DNA of 32,297 bases from CAZEFK01 sp964511405. Its GTDB lineage: Bacteria > Pseudomonadota > Alphaproteobacteria > Elsterales > Elsteraceae. The notes under the pieces are model-generated. The model did no database searches and had not been told where the DNA came from. It was given only the letters and a program-made list of their open reading frames with translations. Location: the NCBI GenBank assembly GCA_964511405.1, contig CAZEFK010000069.1, positions 1 to 32,297 on the forward strand, given 5' to 3'. This document shows positions 23,937-32,297 of this stretch, piece after piece. The position numbers and the translations under genes were made by a program. How positions within the stretch are numbered: position 1 is the first letter of the stretch; the number at the start of each line of letters is the position of its first letter.

Positions 23937-25661
23937 GTGGCGATAGGATCCATCAACGTGCTGAAGGCGCCGGCGCAGCCGGCCGAGCGGCGGTCGGTCG
24001 AGCAATTGGTCGCCGAGGCGCTGGCCCATCACGAGGCCGGGCGGATCGACCAGGCCGAGCGCGGCTATCTGGCCGCCCAGGCGGCCGACCCCGATCACGC
24101 CGACCCGCCTCATTTCCTGGGCGTGATCGCCCATCAGCGTGGCGACCATGCCCGGGCGGTCCAGTTGATGCGCCTGGCCATCGAGCGCAACCCGGCGGTC
24201 GCCTCCTATCACAACAATATCGGCGAAGCGCTGCGCGCCCTGGGGCGCATGACCGAGGCCGGCATCGCCTACAGCGAGGCGCTGCGGCTGGCCCCGGATT
24301 ATCCGCTGGCCCATCTCAACCTGGGGATCCTGCTGCACGATATCGGGCTCCATACGCTCGCGATCGAGCATCTGCAGAAGTCGTTGAAGGTGCAGCCCGA
24401 CGCCCGGGTGCACACCCGGATGGCCCTGTGCCTGCGCAGCGTAGGGCGGCTGGAAGACGCCCTGGCGGCGTGCAGCCAGGCCCTGGCGCTGCTGCCCAAC
24501 GACGCCGAGGCCCACAACAATCGCGGCGTCATCCTGCGCGAGCTGGACCGCATGGACGAGGCGCGGGCCGCTCTGGAGCGCGCCCTCGAGATCGATCCCA
24601 CCTACGTGATCGCGTACAACAATCTGGGCCTGGTGCTGCAGGACACCGGCCAGCTCGACGCCGCGATCGAGCGCTACGACCAGGCGATCCGGCTCAAGCC
24701 CGACTATGTCGACGCCCACTGGAACCAGTCGCTGGGCCTGCTGCTCAGCGGCAACCTCAAGCGCGGCTGGGACAAGTACGAGTGGCGCTGGCACCGGCCC
24801 GAGGTCAAGCCGCCCGACATCAACGTGCCGGAATGGGAGGGCGACGATCCCAAGGGCAAGACCATCCTGGTCTATCCCGAGCAGGGGTTTGGCGACACCA
24901 TCCAGTTCGTGCGCTACGTGCCGCTGCTGCGTGATCGCGGCGCCCGCGTGCTGGTCGGCTGCCAGGTGCCGCTGGTGCCGCTGATCGAGAGCCTGGACGG
25001 CTATGCCGAGATCGTTCCGGAAGGGGCGGCGCTGCCGCCGACCCACAAATACATCTCGATGCTCAGCCTGCCGCGGCGGTTCCAGACCCGGCTCGACAGC
25101 GTCCCGGCCGACGTCCCCTATCTGGCGGCGCCGCCCGACCGCGTGGCCCAGTGGGCCGAGCGCCTGGCCGCCGTGCCGCGCCCGCGCGTGGCCATCGCGT
25201 GGTCCGGCAATCCCAGCCATCCCAACGACCGCACGCGCTCGATCTCGGCCGTGCAGTTCGCCCGGCTGTTGACGGTGCGCGGGATCGGCTGGGTCAGCGT
25301 CCAGAAGACCCGCGATCCCCGCGAGATCGAGCTCTTGGCGCCACTGGGCACGGTGTATGACGCCGCGCCCGGCTTGGGTGACTTCGCGGACACGGCGGCG
25401 GTGGTCGCCAATTGCGACCTGGTGCTGACCGTCGACACCTCGGTCGCTCATGTCGCCGGCGCCATGGCGCTGCCGGTCTGGTCGCTGCTGGCCTTCGCCA
25501 ACGATTGGCGCTGGATGCGCGACCGGCCCGACACGCCGTGGTATCCGACCATGCGCCTCATCCGACAGCCGAAGACGGGCGACTGGGACAGCGTCTTCGA
25601 CCGTGTGATCGGCGGCCTCAAGCGCCTGGCCAAGACCAAGACGGTCCCGGAGAAGCTATAG
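23937..25661 (+). CDS. TPR-glycosyltransferase fusion protein, copy C
   Basis: Third member of the family in this window, 574 aa. The GTG at 23937 has AAGGG 5 nt upstream; an ATG at 23898 is in frame but its only GAGGG is too close. Residues about 20-290 hold seven or so canonical TPRs (AEAHNNRGVILRELDRMDEA, VIAYNNLGLVLQDTGQLDAA). The GT9-like domain begins about residue 300 with YPEQGFGDTIQFVRYVPLL (Glu315), then VAIAWSGNPSHPNDRTRSIS, ADTAAVVANCDLVLTVDTSV, AHVAGAMALPVWSLL and WRWMRDRPDTPWYPTMRLIR. It differs from copies A and B in the active-site neighbourhood (AIAWSGNP, not WQGNP) and has better conserved TPRs. It stands alone, so it is not part of the glt operon. Role inferred as protein or lipid glycosyl transfer. 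Confidence 0.88.
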   Translation: MAIGSINVLKAPAQPAERRSVEQLVAEALAHHEAGRIDQAERGYLAAQAADPDHADPPHFLGVIAHQRGDHARAVQLMRLAIERNPAVASYHNNIGEALRALGRMTEAGIAYSEALRLAPDYPLAHLNLGILLHDIGLHTLAIEHLQKSLKVQPDARVHTRMALCLRSVGRLEDALAACSQALALLPNDAEAHNNRGVILRELDRMDEARAALERALEIDPTYVIAYNNLGLVLQDTGQLDAAIERYDQAIRLKPDYVDAHWNQSLGLLLSGNLKRGWDKYEWRWHRPEVKPPDINVPEWEGDDPKGKTILVYPEQGFGDTIQFVRYVPLLRDRGARVLVGCQVPLVPLIESLDGYAEIVPEGAALPPTHKYISMLSLPRRFQTRLDSVPADVPYLAAPPDRVAQWAERLAAVPRPRVAIAWSGNPSHPNDRTRSISAVQFARLLTVRGIGWVSVQKTRDPREIELLAPLGTVYDAAPGLGDFADTAAVVANCDLVLTVDTSVAHVAGAMALPVWSLLAFANDWRWMRDRPDTPWYPTMRLIRQPKTGDWDSVFDRVIGGLKRLAKTKTVPEKL

Positions 25662-25745
25662 GGCCGAGCCTGATGTCCGCGCTGTCCATGACATAGGGCA
25701 GGTGCCGGAAGTCCCGGATGCGGACCACGCGGCCATCGGCGAAGC

Positions 25746-25749
<4 letters not shown>
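25662..25749 (-). pseudogene. Possible C-terminal remnant of a SnoaL-tailed sigma-factor-like gene
   Basis: About 29 codons on the minus strand read VSFADGRVVRIRDFRHLPYV and then MDSADIRLGP before running into antisense of the TPR gene. The pattern ADGRV-x-x-IRDFR-x-x-PYV resembles the C-terminal end of SnoaL-like domains on ECF sigma factors. There is no start region for such a gene here, since it begins within the yejF stop (GTGA overlap). If real, it is a decayed tail; if not, chance. Confidence 0.3.
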
Positions 25750-27361
<1,612 letters not shown>

Positions 27362-27365
<4 letters not shown>

Positions 27366-28432
27366 CGGAGCGTCCGCCGCGGGTCGAAGGCGTCGCGCAC
27401 GGCCTCGCCGATGAAGATCAGCAGGCTCATCATCACCGCCAGGGTCAGGAAGGCGGTGATGCCCAGCCACGGCGCCTGCAGGTTGTTCTTGCCCTGGGCC
27501 AGCATCTCGCCCAGCGACGGCGAGCCCGGCGGCAGGCCGAAGCCCAGGAAGTCCAGGCTGGTCAGCGTCGTGATCGAGCCGTTCAGGATGAAGGGCAGGA
27601 AGGTGAGCGTCGCGACCATGGCGTTGGGCAGGACATGGCGCCGGATGATCGTCAGGTTGCCGACGCCCAGGCCGCGCGCCGCCTTGACATAGTCGAAGTT
27701 GCGGGCGCGCAGGAACTCGGCGCGCACCAGCCCGACCAGCGACATCCAGCTGAACAGCAGCATCAAGCCCAGCAGCCACCAGAACGTCGGCTCGACGATG
27801 GCGGCCAGGATGATCAGCAGGTACAGGACCGGCAGGCCCGACCAGATCTCGATGAAGCGCTGGAACAAAAGGTCGACCAGGCCACCGAAATAGCCCTGGA
27901 CGGCGCCGGCGGCGATGCCGATGGCCGAGCTCGAGAGGGTCAGCGCCAGGCCGAACAGGATCGAGATGCGCAGGCCATAGACCAGGCGGGCCAGGACGTC
28001 GCGGCCCTGGTCGTCGGTGCCCAGCCAGTCCACCGCCGACGGGGGCGATGGCGCCGGCACGGTCAGCGAGGTGTTGATGGTGTCGTAGCTGAACGCCACC
28101 AGCGGCCAGACCATCCAGCCTTTCTCGCCGATCAGCTTTTGCACCTCGGGGTCGCGGTAGTCGGCCTCGGTCGGGAACACGCCGCCGAAGGTGGTCTCGG
28201 GATATGTGGCCAGGACCGGTACGTAGAAGGCGCCGTCATAGCGCACCAGCAGCGGCCGGTCGTTGCACAGGAACTCAGCGCACAGGCTGACGCCGAACAG
28301 GGCCAGGAACAGCCACAGGGACCAGAAGCCGCGCCGGTTGGCCCGGAAGGCCCGCAGCTGCCGGCGCGCCAGCGGCGTCAGGCGCAGGCCCAGGACGCGC
28401 GGGACCCGAGGCTTAAGCGCCGCGACGCTCAA
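27362..28432 (-). CDS. yejE: Peptide ABC transporter permease YejE
   Basis: Inner-membrane permease of the peptide importer, 356 aa, about six transmembrane segments. The N-terminal segment (FWSLWLFLALFGVSLCAEF) is followed by a periplasmic stretch with YPETTFGGVFPTEADYRDPE, then the binding-protein-dependent transport domain with DWLGTDDQGRDVLARLVYGL, the typical family motif, and the EAA-like loop KAARGLGVGNLTIIRRHVLP, which contacts YejF. The start is a TTG at 28432 with GAGGA six bases upstream, lying 20 nt inside the end of yejB; no better start is seen. Coupled to yejB before it and yejF after it. Confidence 0.93.
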
Positions 28433-29504
28433 AATCGATCCTCGGGTCGACCACCATGTAGGTGAGGTCGCCGACCAGGTTGAGCACCAGCCCCAGCAGG
28501 GTGAACACGTAGAGGGTCCCGAACATCACCGGATAATCGCGGTTGATCGCGGCCTCGAAGCCCAGCAGGCCCAGGCCGTCCAGGGAGAAGATCACCTCGA
28601 TCAGCAGCGCGCTGGTGAACAGGATGCCGATCAGCGCCGCCGGGAAGCTTGCCACCACCAGCAGCATGGCGTTGCGGAAGACATGGCCGTAGAGCACCCG
28701 GCTCTCGGTCAGGCCCTTGGCCCGCGCGGTCATGACATAGAGCTTGTTGACCTCCTCCAGGAACGAGTTCTTGGTCAGGAAGGTCAGGCTGGCGAAGCTG
28801 CCGACCACCAGCGCCGCGATCGGCAGCACCAGATGCCAGAAATAGTCCAGGACCTTGGCGACCAGGCCGAGGTTGGACCAGTTTTCCGAGACCAGGCCGC
28901 GCAGCGGGAACCAGTGGAGGAAGCTGCCGCCGGCGAACAGCACGATCAGCAGCACCGCGAACAGGAAGCTGGGCACGGCATAGCCGACGATCACGACCGC
29001 GCTGGTCCACAGGTCGAACCGGCTGCCGTCGCGCACGGCCTTGGCGATGCCGAGCGGGATCGAGATCGCATAGGACAGCAGCGTCGTCCACAGGCCCAGG
29101 CTGATCGATACCGGCAGCTTGCTCATCACCAGGTCGACCACGGTGCGATCCTGGTAGAACGACTTGCCGAAGTCGAACGCCAGGTAATTCCGCATCATGT
29201 CGACGAAGCGCGCGATCGGCGGCTTGTCGAAGCCATACAGTTTCTTGATCTGTTCGATCAGCTCGGGCGGCAGGCCTCGGGTCGCTCGGTAGCTGGAGCC
29301 CGAGGCGGTCGGCGCCGCCGGCCCGCTCTCGCCGCCGCCGCCGGCGATGCGCCCGGTGGCGCTGCCGGCCTGGCCCTTAATCTGGGCGATCGTGCGCTCG
29401 ACCGGTCCGCCGGGTGCCGCCTGCACGATGATGAAATTGAGCGCCATGATCCCGAACAGCGTCGGGATCATCAGCAGCAGGCGGCGCGCGATGTAGGCGA
29501 GCAT
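28413..29504 (-). CDS. yejB: Peptide ABC transporter permease YejB
   Basis: 363-aa inner-membrane permease. It begins MLAYIARRLLLMIPTLFGIM, the conserved N-terminus of DppB/OppB-type permeases. A YejB-type Gly-rich insert (SATGRIAGGGGESGPAAPTA, about residues 48-67) comes before LPPELIEQIKKLYGFDKPP, and the EAA loop YVMTARAKGLTESRVLYGHV is in the second half. The protein forms a heterodimer with YejE. YejABEF imports peptides, including microcin C in E. coli, and in other bacteria protects against antimicrobial peptides. The gene follows yejA after 32 nt and overlaps yejE by 20 nt. Confidence 0.94.
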   Translation of the reverse strand: MLAYIARRLLLMIPTLFGIMALNFIIVQAAPGGPVERTIAQIKGQAGSATGRIAGGGGESGPAAPTASGSSYRATRGLPPELIEQIKKLYGFDKPPIARFVDMMRNYLAFDFGKSFYQDRTVVDLVMSKLPVSISLGLWTTLLSYAISIPLGIAKAVRDGSRFDLWTSAVVIVGYAVPSFLFAVLLIVLFAGGSFLHWFPLRGLVSENWSNLGLVAKVLDYFWHLVLPIAALVVGSFASLTFLTKNSFLEEVNKLYVMTARAKGLTESRVLYGHVFRNAMLLVVASFPAALIGILFTSALLIEVIFSLDGLGLLGFEAAINRDYPVMFGTLYVFTLLGLVLNLVGDLTYMVVDPRIDFERRGA

Positions 29505-29536
29505 CCGGGGCTAGGCGGTCCGGCCGCGGGCCACCC

Positions 29537-31423
29537 TCACGGCCCCGCCGGGCGGGGGTGCAGGGTCAGGGTCGCGGCCTTGGCCGGATCGAACCACCAA
29601 TCCTCGAACGCCACGTCGACGGTCGAGGTCAGGTAGGGCGGGAAGCGGTCGGGATGGCCGAACATGTTCCAGTACACCACGTGGTTCGGCGCCCGGTGCC
29701 ATTGCGGGATCAAGTAGAAGCCCCAGGTCAGCACGCGGTCGAGCGCATGCGCGGCGGTCACCAGCGATGCCTGGTCGGGGGCGTTGATCACCTTCTCGAT
29801 CAGCCCGTCGATCGCGGCGCTCTTGATCCCCGGCAGGTTTTCGCTGCCGACGGTGTCGGCAGCGCGCGAGCCCCAGTAGTCACGCATTTCGGCGCCCGGC
29901 GACAGCGTCTCGAAATACATCTTATCGGTCACATCATAGTCGAAGTTCTCCAGCCGGTGCTGGTACTGGGTCTGGTCGATCGTCCGCACCTTGGCTCTAA
30001 TGCCCAGCTTGTTCAGGTTCTCTGCGAACGGCAGCACCATTCGCTCGAAGCTGGCTTCGGCGAGCAGGATCTCGAACTCGAACGGCTTGCCGTCCTTGTC
30101 GACCAGCCGGTTGTCCTTGACCGTCCAGCCGGCCGCAGCCAGCAGTTTGAAGGCCTGCGCCAGGTTGCCGCGAATGTTGCCGGAGCCGTCCGATTTCGGC
30201 GGCTGGTATTCCTTGGTGAAGACCTCGTCCGGGATCTGTCCGCGATAGGGCTCCAGCAGCTTCATCTCCTCGGGGCCGGGCAGGCCCTTCGCTTCCATGT
30301 CCGAGTTGGGGAAGTAGCTGCGCGTCCGCGTATAGCTGTTGTAGAACAGCGTCCGGTTCATCCATTCGAAGTCGAAGGCATAGGCCAGCGCCTCGCGCAC
30401 CCGCCGGTCCTGGAACAGCGGCCGGCGCAGGTTGAAGGCCAGCGCCTGCATCGGCTGCGGCGAATGGTTGGGGATCTCTTCCTTGATCATCTGGCCTGAT
30501 TTGACCGCCGGGATGTCATAGGCGGTCGCCCAGTTCTTCGACACGTTCTCGGTCTTGATGTCGAACTGGCCCGCCTTGAACGCCTCAAGCCATACGGTCA
30601 GGTCGCGGTAGCCATAGTCTTCGCGGATGGTGTCGAAGTTGTTCACACCGCGATTGACCGGCAGATCCTGCGCCCAATAATCCTTGACGCGTTCCAGGGT
30701 GATCGACTTGCCGGCATCGACCTTGGTGATCTTGTAGGCGCCATTGCCGAGCGGCGGTTCGAGCGTGGTCTCGTCGAACTTGTGGGTCGCGTAATAGGCC
30801 TTGGACAGCACCGGCAAGCTGGCGACCAGCAGCGGCAGCTGCCGCGTGTCGCCCGGCTTGAATGTGAACCGGACCGTGCGCGGGTCGAGGGATTCGGCCT
30901 TGTCGACATCGGCGAAGCGCAGGCGGAAGCCGGGATGGCCCAGCGTCATCAAGGTGTTGTAGGTCCACACCACGTCATCGGCGGTAATTGGCGACCCGTC
31001 GTGGAAGCGGGCCTTGGGATTGATCTCGAACTCGGCCCAGCTGCGGTCGTCGGGTACCGTGATGCTCTGGGCGATCAGGCCGTAGACGGTCTGCGCCTCG
31101 TCCTTGGACTGGACCATCAGGCTGTCGATGGTGCTGAGCACGGCGCCGGCAGGCGTGCCTTTCAGGATGAACGGGTTGAGCGAGTCGAACGGCGCCGGCT
31201 CGCCGCGCACGACCATGCCGCCCTTGGGGGCATCAGGCCGCACATAATCGAAATGCTGGAAGTCGGCCGGGTATTTCGGGCTGCCGCGCATCGCCAAGGC
31301 CCAAGCCGGGGCCGGCTTGGACTCCGCGGCCTGCCCCATGGCCGGGCACAGCAGCGCTACCGCCAGCGCCACGCCACCCCACGCCCCGATCATCCGCGCC
31401 ATTGCCCGCCGCCTGCCAGCCAT
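29537..31423 (-). CDS. yejA: Peptide ABC transporter substrate-binding protein YejA
   Basis: Periplasmic receptor of the importer, 628 aa, SBP family 5 type (OppA-like). A signal peptide (RMIGAWGGVALAVALLCPAM, cut near GQAAES) is followed by YPADFQHFDYVRPDAPKGGM, RFHDGSPITADDVVWTYNTL (family 5 signature), PPLGNGAYKI and LAFNLRRPLFQDRRVREALA. The end is VAFEDWWFDPAK. Two ATGs are possible, 31423 and 31402 (eight codons on, also before the signal peptide); neither has a strong ribosome site. First gene of yejABEF, about 65 nt after scoB; it may be cotranscribed with it if the hairpin between them does not terminate. Confidence 0.94.
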   Translation of the reverse strand: MAGRRRAMARMIGAWGGVALAVALLCPAMGQAAESKPAPAWALAMRGSPKYPADFQHFDYVRPDAPKGGMVVRGEPAPFDSLNPFILKGTPAGAVLSTIDSLMVQSKDEAQTVYGLIAQSITVPDDRSWAEFEINPKARFHDGSPITADDVVWTYNTLMTLGHPGFRLRFADVDKAESLDPRTVRFTFKPGDTRQLPLLVASLPVLSKAYYATHKFDETTLEPPLGNGAYKITKVDAGKSITLERVKDYWAQDLPVNRGVNNFDTIREDYGYRDLTVWLEAFKAGQFDIKTENVSKNWATAYDIPAVKSGQMIKEEIPNHSPQPMQALAFNLRRPLFQDRRVREALAYAFDFEWMNRTLFYNSYTRTRSYFPNSDMEAKGLPGPEEMKLLEPYRGQIPDEVFTKEYQPPKSDGSGNIRGNLAQAFKLLAAAGWTVKDNRLVDKDGKPFEFEILLAEASFERMVLPFAENLNKLGIRAKVRTIDQTQYQHRLENFDYDVTDKMYFETLSPGAEMRDYWGSRAADTVGSENLPGIKSAAIDGLIEKVINAPDQASLVTAAHALDRVLTWGFYLIPQWHRAPNHVVYWNMFGHPDRFPPYLTSTVDVAFEDWWFDPAKAATLTLHPRPAGP

Positions 31424-31447
31424 TGCCGGCGGGCATCTTACGGCAAT

Positions 31448-31470
31448 CGGGCGCCCATGCCAGGCGCCCG
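31448..31470 (-). terminator. Hairpin between scoB and yejA
   Basis: CGGGCGCC (31448-31455) and GGCGCCCG (31463-31470) form an 8-bp GC stem with a 7-nt loop. Directly repeated CGGCAATCGG copies at 31441-31450 and 31471-31480 flank it, the first overlapping the stem by three bases. No T-tract follows, so it may be a transcript-stabilising hairpin or weak terminator between the CoA-transferase and peptide-transport operons. Confidence 0.4.
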
Positions 31471-31488
31471 CGGCAATCGGCGGCTCCG

Positions 31489-32141
31489 TCAGGCGGCCTT
31501 GAGGCTCGGCAGAACCGTATAGGTCGCGGCGGTCTTGGCGGCGATCTCGTCCAGGCTGACACCGGGCGCCAGTTCGATCAGCTGCATGCCCGACGGGTCG
31601 ATGCTGAACACCGCCAAGTCTGTGATCACCAGATCGACGACGCCGGCGCCGGTCAGCGGCAGACCGCAGCGGTGCAGGATCTTCTTCTCGCCGTCCTTGG
31701 CGGTGTGCTCCATCACCACGACNNNNNNNNNNTGACCCCAGCCACCAGATCCATGGCGCCGCCCATGCCCTTGACCATCTTGCCCGGGATCATCCAGTTG
31801 GCGAGGTCGCCGTTCTCGGCCACCTGCATGGCGCCCAGGATCGACAGGTCGATATGGCCGCCGCGGATCATGCCGAACGACTGGGCGCTGTCGAAGTAGG
31901 CCGAATCCGGCAGCTCGGTGATGGTCTGCTTGCCGGCGTTGATCAGGTCGGGATCGGCCTCGCCCTCAAAGGGGAACGGGCCCATGCCCAGCATCCCGTT
32001 CTCGCTTTGCAGCTGAACGGTGATGCCCGGCGGGATGAAGTTCGACACCAGGGTCGGGATGCCGATCCCAAGGTTCACATAGAAGCCGTCCTGCAGCTCC
32101 TGCGCCGCCCGGCGGGCCATGTCGTCGCGAGTCCAGGGCAT
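31489..32141 (-). CDS. scoB: 3-oxoacid CoA-transferase subunit B (interrupted by an assembly gap)
   Basis: Beta subunit of a class I CoA-transferase, about 217 aa; it moves CoA between succinyl-CoA and a 3-oxoacid such as acetoacetate, in ketone or 3-oxoadipate metabolism. The catalytic Glu47 lies in QSENGMLGMGP; the N-terminus has VNLGIGIPTLVSNFIPPGI, and the C-terminus is CGLPLTGAGVVDLVITDLAV and beyond. Ten Ns (31723-31732) split it: the left frame ends at MDLVAGV plus one base, and the right begins VVVMEHTAKDGEKK in another frame. A real gap of 5 or 8 bases would restore the usual GVKR-V-V-V-V-MEH region, so the Ns are a placeholder rather than a mutation. GGGAGG stands upstream of the ATG at 32141; scoA ends 20 nt before. 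AtoA or PcaJ are alternative names. Confidence 0.93.
31723..31732. other. Assembly gap (ten Ns) inside scoB
   Basis: Ten undetermined bases. The reading frames on either side require a gap length that leaves remainder 2 on division by 3, whereas ten leaves 1; the run is therefore a scaffolding placeholder of arbitrary length. Confidence 0.95.
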
Positions 32142-32161
32142 GGGGTGCCTCCCTTCGTTCG

Positions 32162-32297
32162 TCAGGCCGCCGCCCGCGGGCGGGTGGTCAGTTTCTCGAT
32201 GCGCTTCTCGATCCCGGGCACGTGGACGATGCGTTTGACGAAGATGCCGGGGGTGTGGATGTGGTCGGGGTCGATCTGGCCGGGCTCGACCAGGTGC
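32162..32297 (-). CDS. scoA: 3-oxoacid CoA-transferase subunit A (C-terminal end only)
   Basis: The last 44 codons of the alpha subunit are in the window; the rest lies to the right. The reading, HLVEPGQIDPDHIHTPGIFV followed by KRIVHVPGIEKRIEKLTTR, is the conserved C-terminus of ScoA/AtoD/PcaI-type proteins (V/E-x-G-x-I-DPD-x-IHTPG-I-x-V-x-R-I-V). The TGA at 32162-32164 is 20 nt before the scoB ATG, with GGGAGG in the gap, so scoA and scoB form an operon. The substrate cannot be told from this part: acetoacetate (ScoA) is the commonest in alphaproteobacteria, 3-oxoadipate (PcaI) an alternative. Confidence 0.88.
   Translation of the reverse strand, partial: HLVEPGQIDPDHIHTPGIFVKRIVHVPGIEKRIEKLTTRPRAAA

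Noticed and set aside
2673..25716. 15-bp identity GTGCCGGAAGTCCCG at 2673-2687 and 25702-25716
   Set aside because: A GC-rich 15-mer shared once within 32 kb is expected by chance; surroundings do not match.
31489..32141. scoB as a frameshifted pseudogene
   Set aside because: The frame change falls exactly in a run of ten Ns of arbitrary length, and both sides match the family end to end.

Overview
This is a very GC-rich window with almost no spare DNA and strong G/C third-position bias. It points to an alphaproteobacterium, probably of Rhodospirillales type. The best lineage marker is an FzlA-like cell-division protein (a GST-fold family known from Alphaproteobacteria). The gltD-gltB order, an SRP RNA beside dnaX, a yejABEF operon and scoAB fit. 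The genus cannot be decided from the sequence. A run of ten Ns inside scoB shows this is a draft or metagenome scaffold.

Left part (1-3.7 kb): the 5' part of dnaX on the minus strand, preceded by the SRP 4.5S RNA gene on the same strand; a GNAT acetyltransferase; a small toxin-antitoxin module whose ParE-type toxin is broken; a 57-nt nested inverted repeat; and the NADH pyrophosphatase NudC.

Centre-left (3.7-15.2 kb): a tightly packed plus-strand block, gltD-gltB, then two tandem TPR-glycosyltransferase fusion proteins, then fzlA, then a DHH phosphoesterase. Spacings of 11, 3, -4 and 11 nt suggest that the first five genes form one transcription unit. It would join ammonia assimilation, a putative glycosyltransferase pair and FtsZ regulation. 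A promoter with two palindromes exactly 42 bp apart lies upstream of gltD.

Centre (15.1-23.8 kb): a mosaic of single genes in alternating directions. These are an O-antigen-ligase-like membrane protein, a small secreted Gln/Pro-rich protein, two TRAP solute-binding proteins of different families (DctP and TAXI) facing away from each other without permease genes, a second GST, an M17 leucyl aminopeptidase, a VapBC45-type module whose toxin carries a large internal deletion, a MarR regulator and a GhrA-like dehydrogenase.

Right part (23.9-32.3 kb): a third TPR-glycosyltransferase fusion, a possible C-terminal remnant of a sigma-factor-type gene, the complete yejABEF peptide ABC importer (minus strand), and scoB with the end of scoA (CoA-transferase), which runs off the window.

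The points most worth a second look are the three OGT-like TPR-GT fusions (two of them apparently in the glt-fzlA operon), the two toxin-antitoxin modules that each kept the antitoxin and lost the toxin, the paired palindromes before gltD, and the unpaired TRAP binding proteins. I saw no tRNA, rRNA, CRISPR array, insertion sequence or prophage genes.
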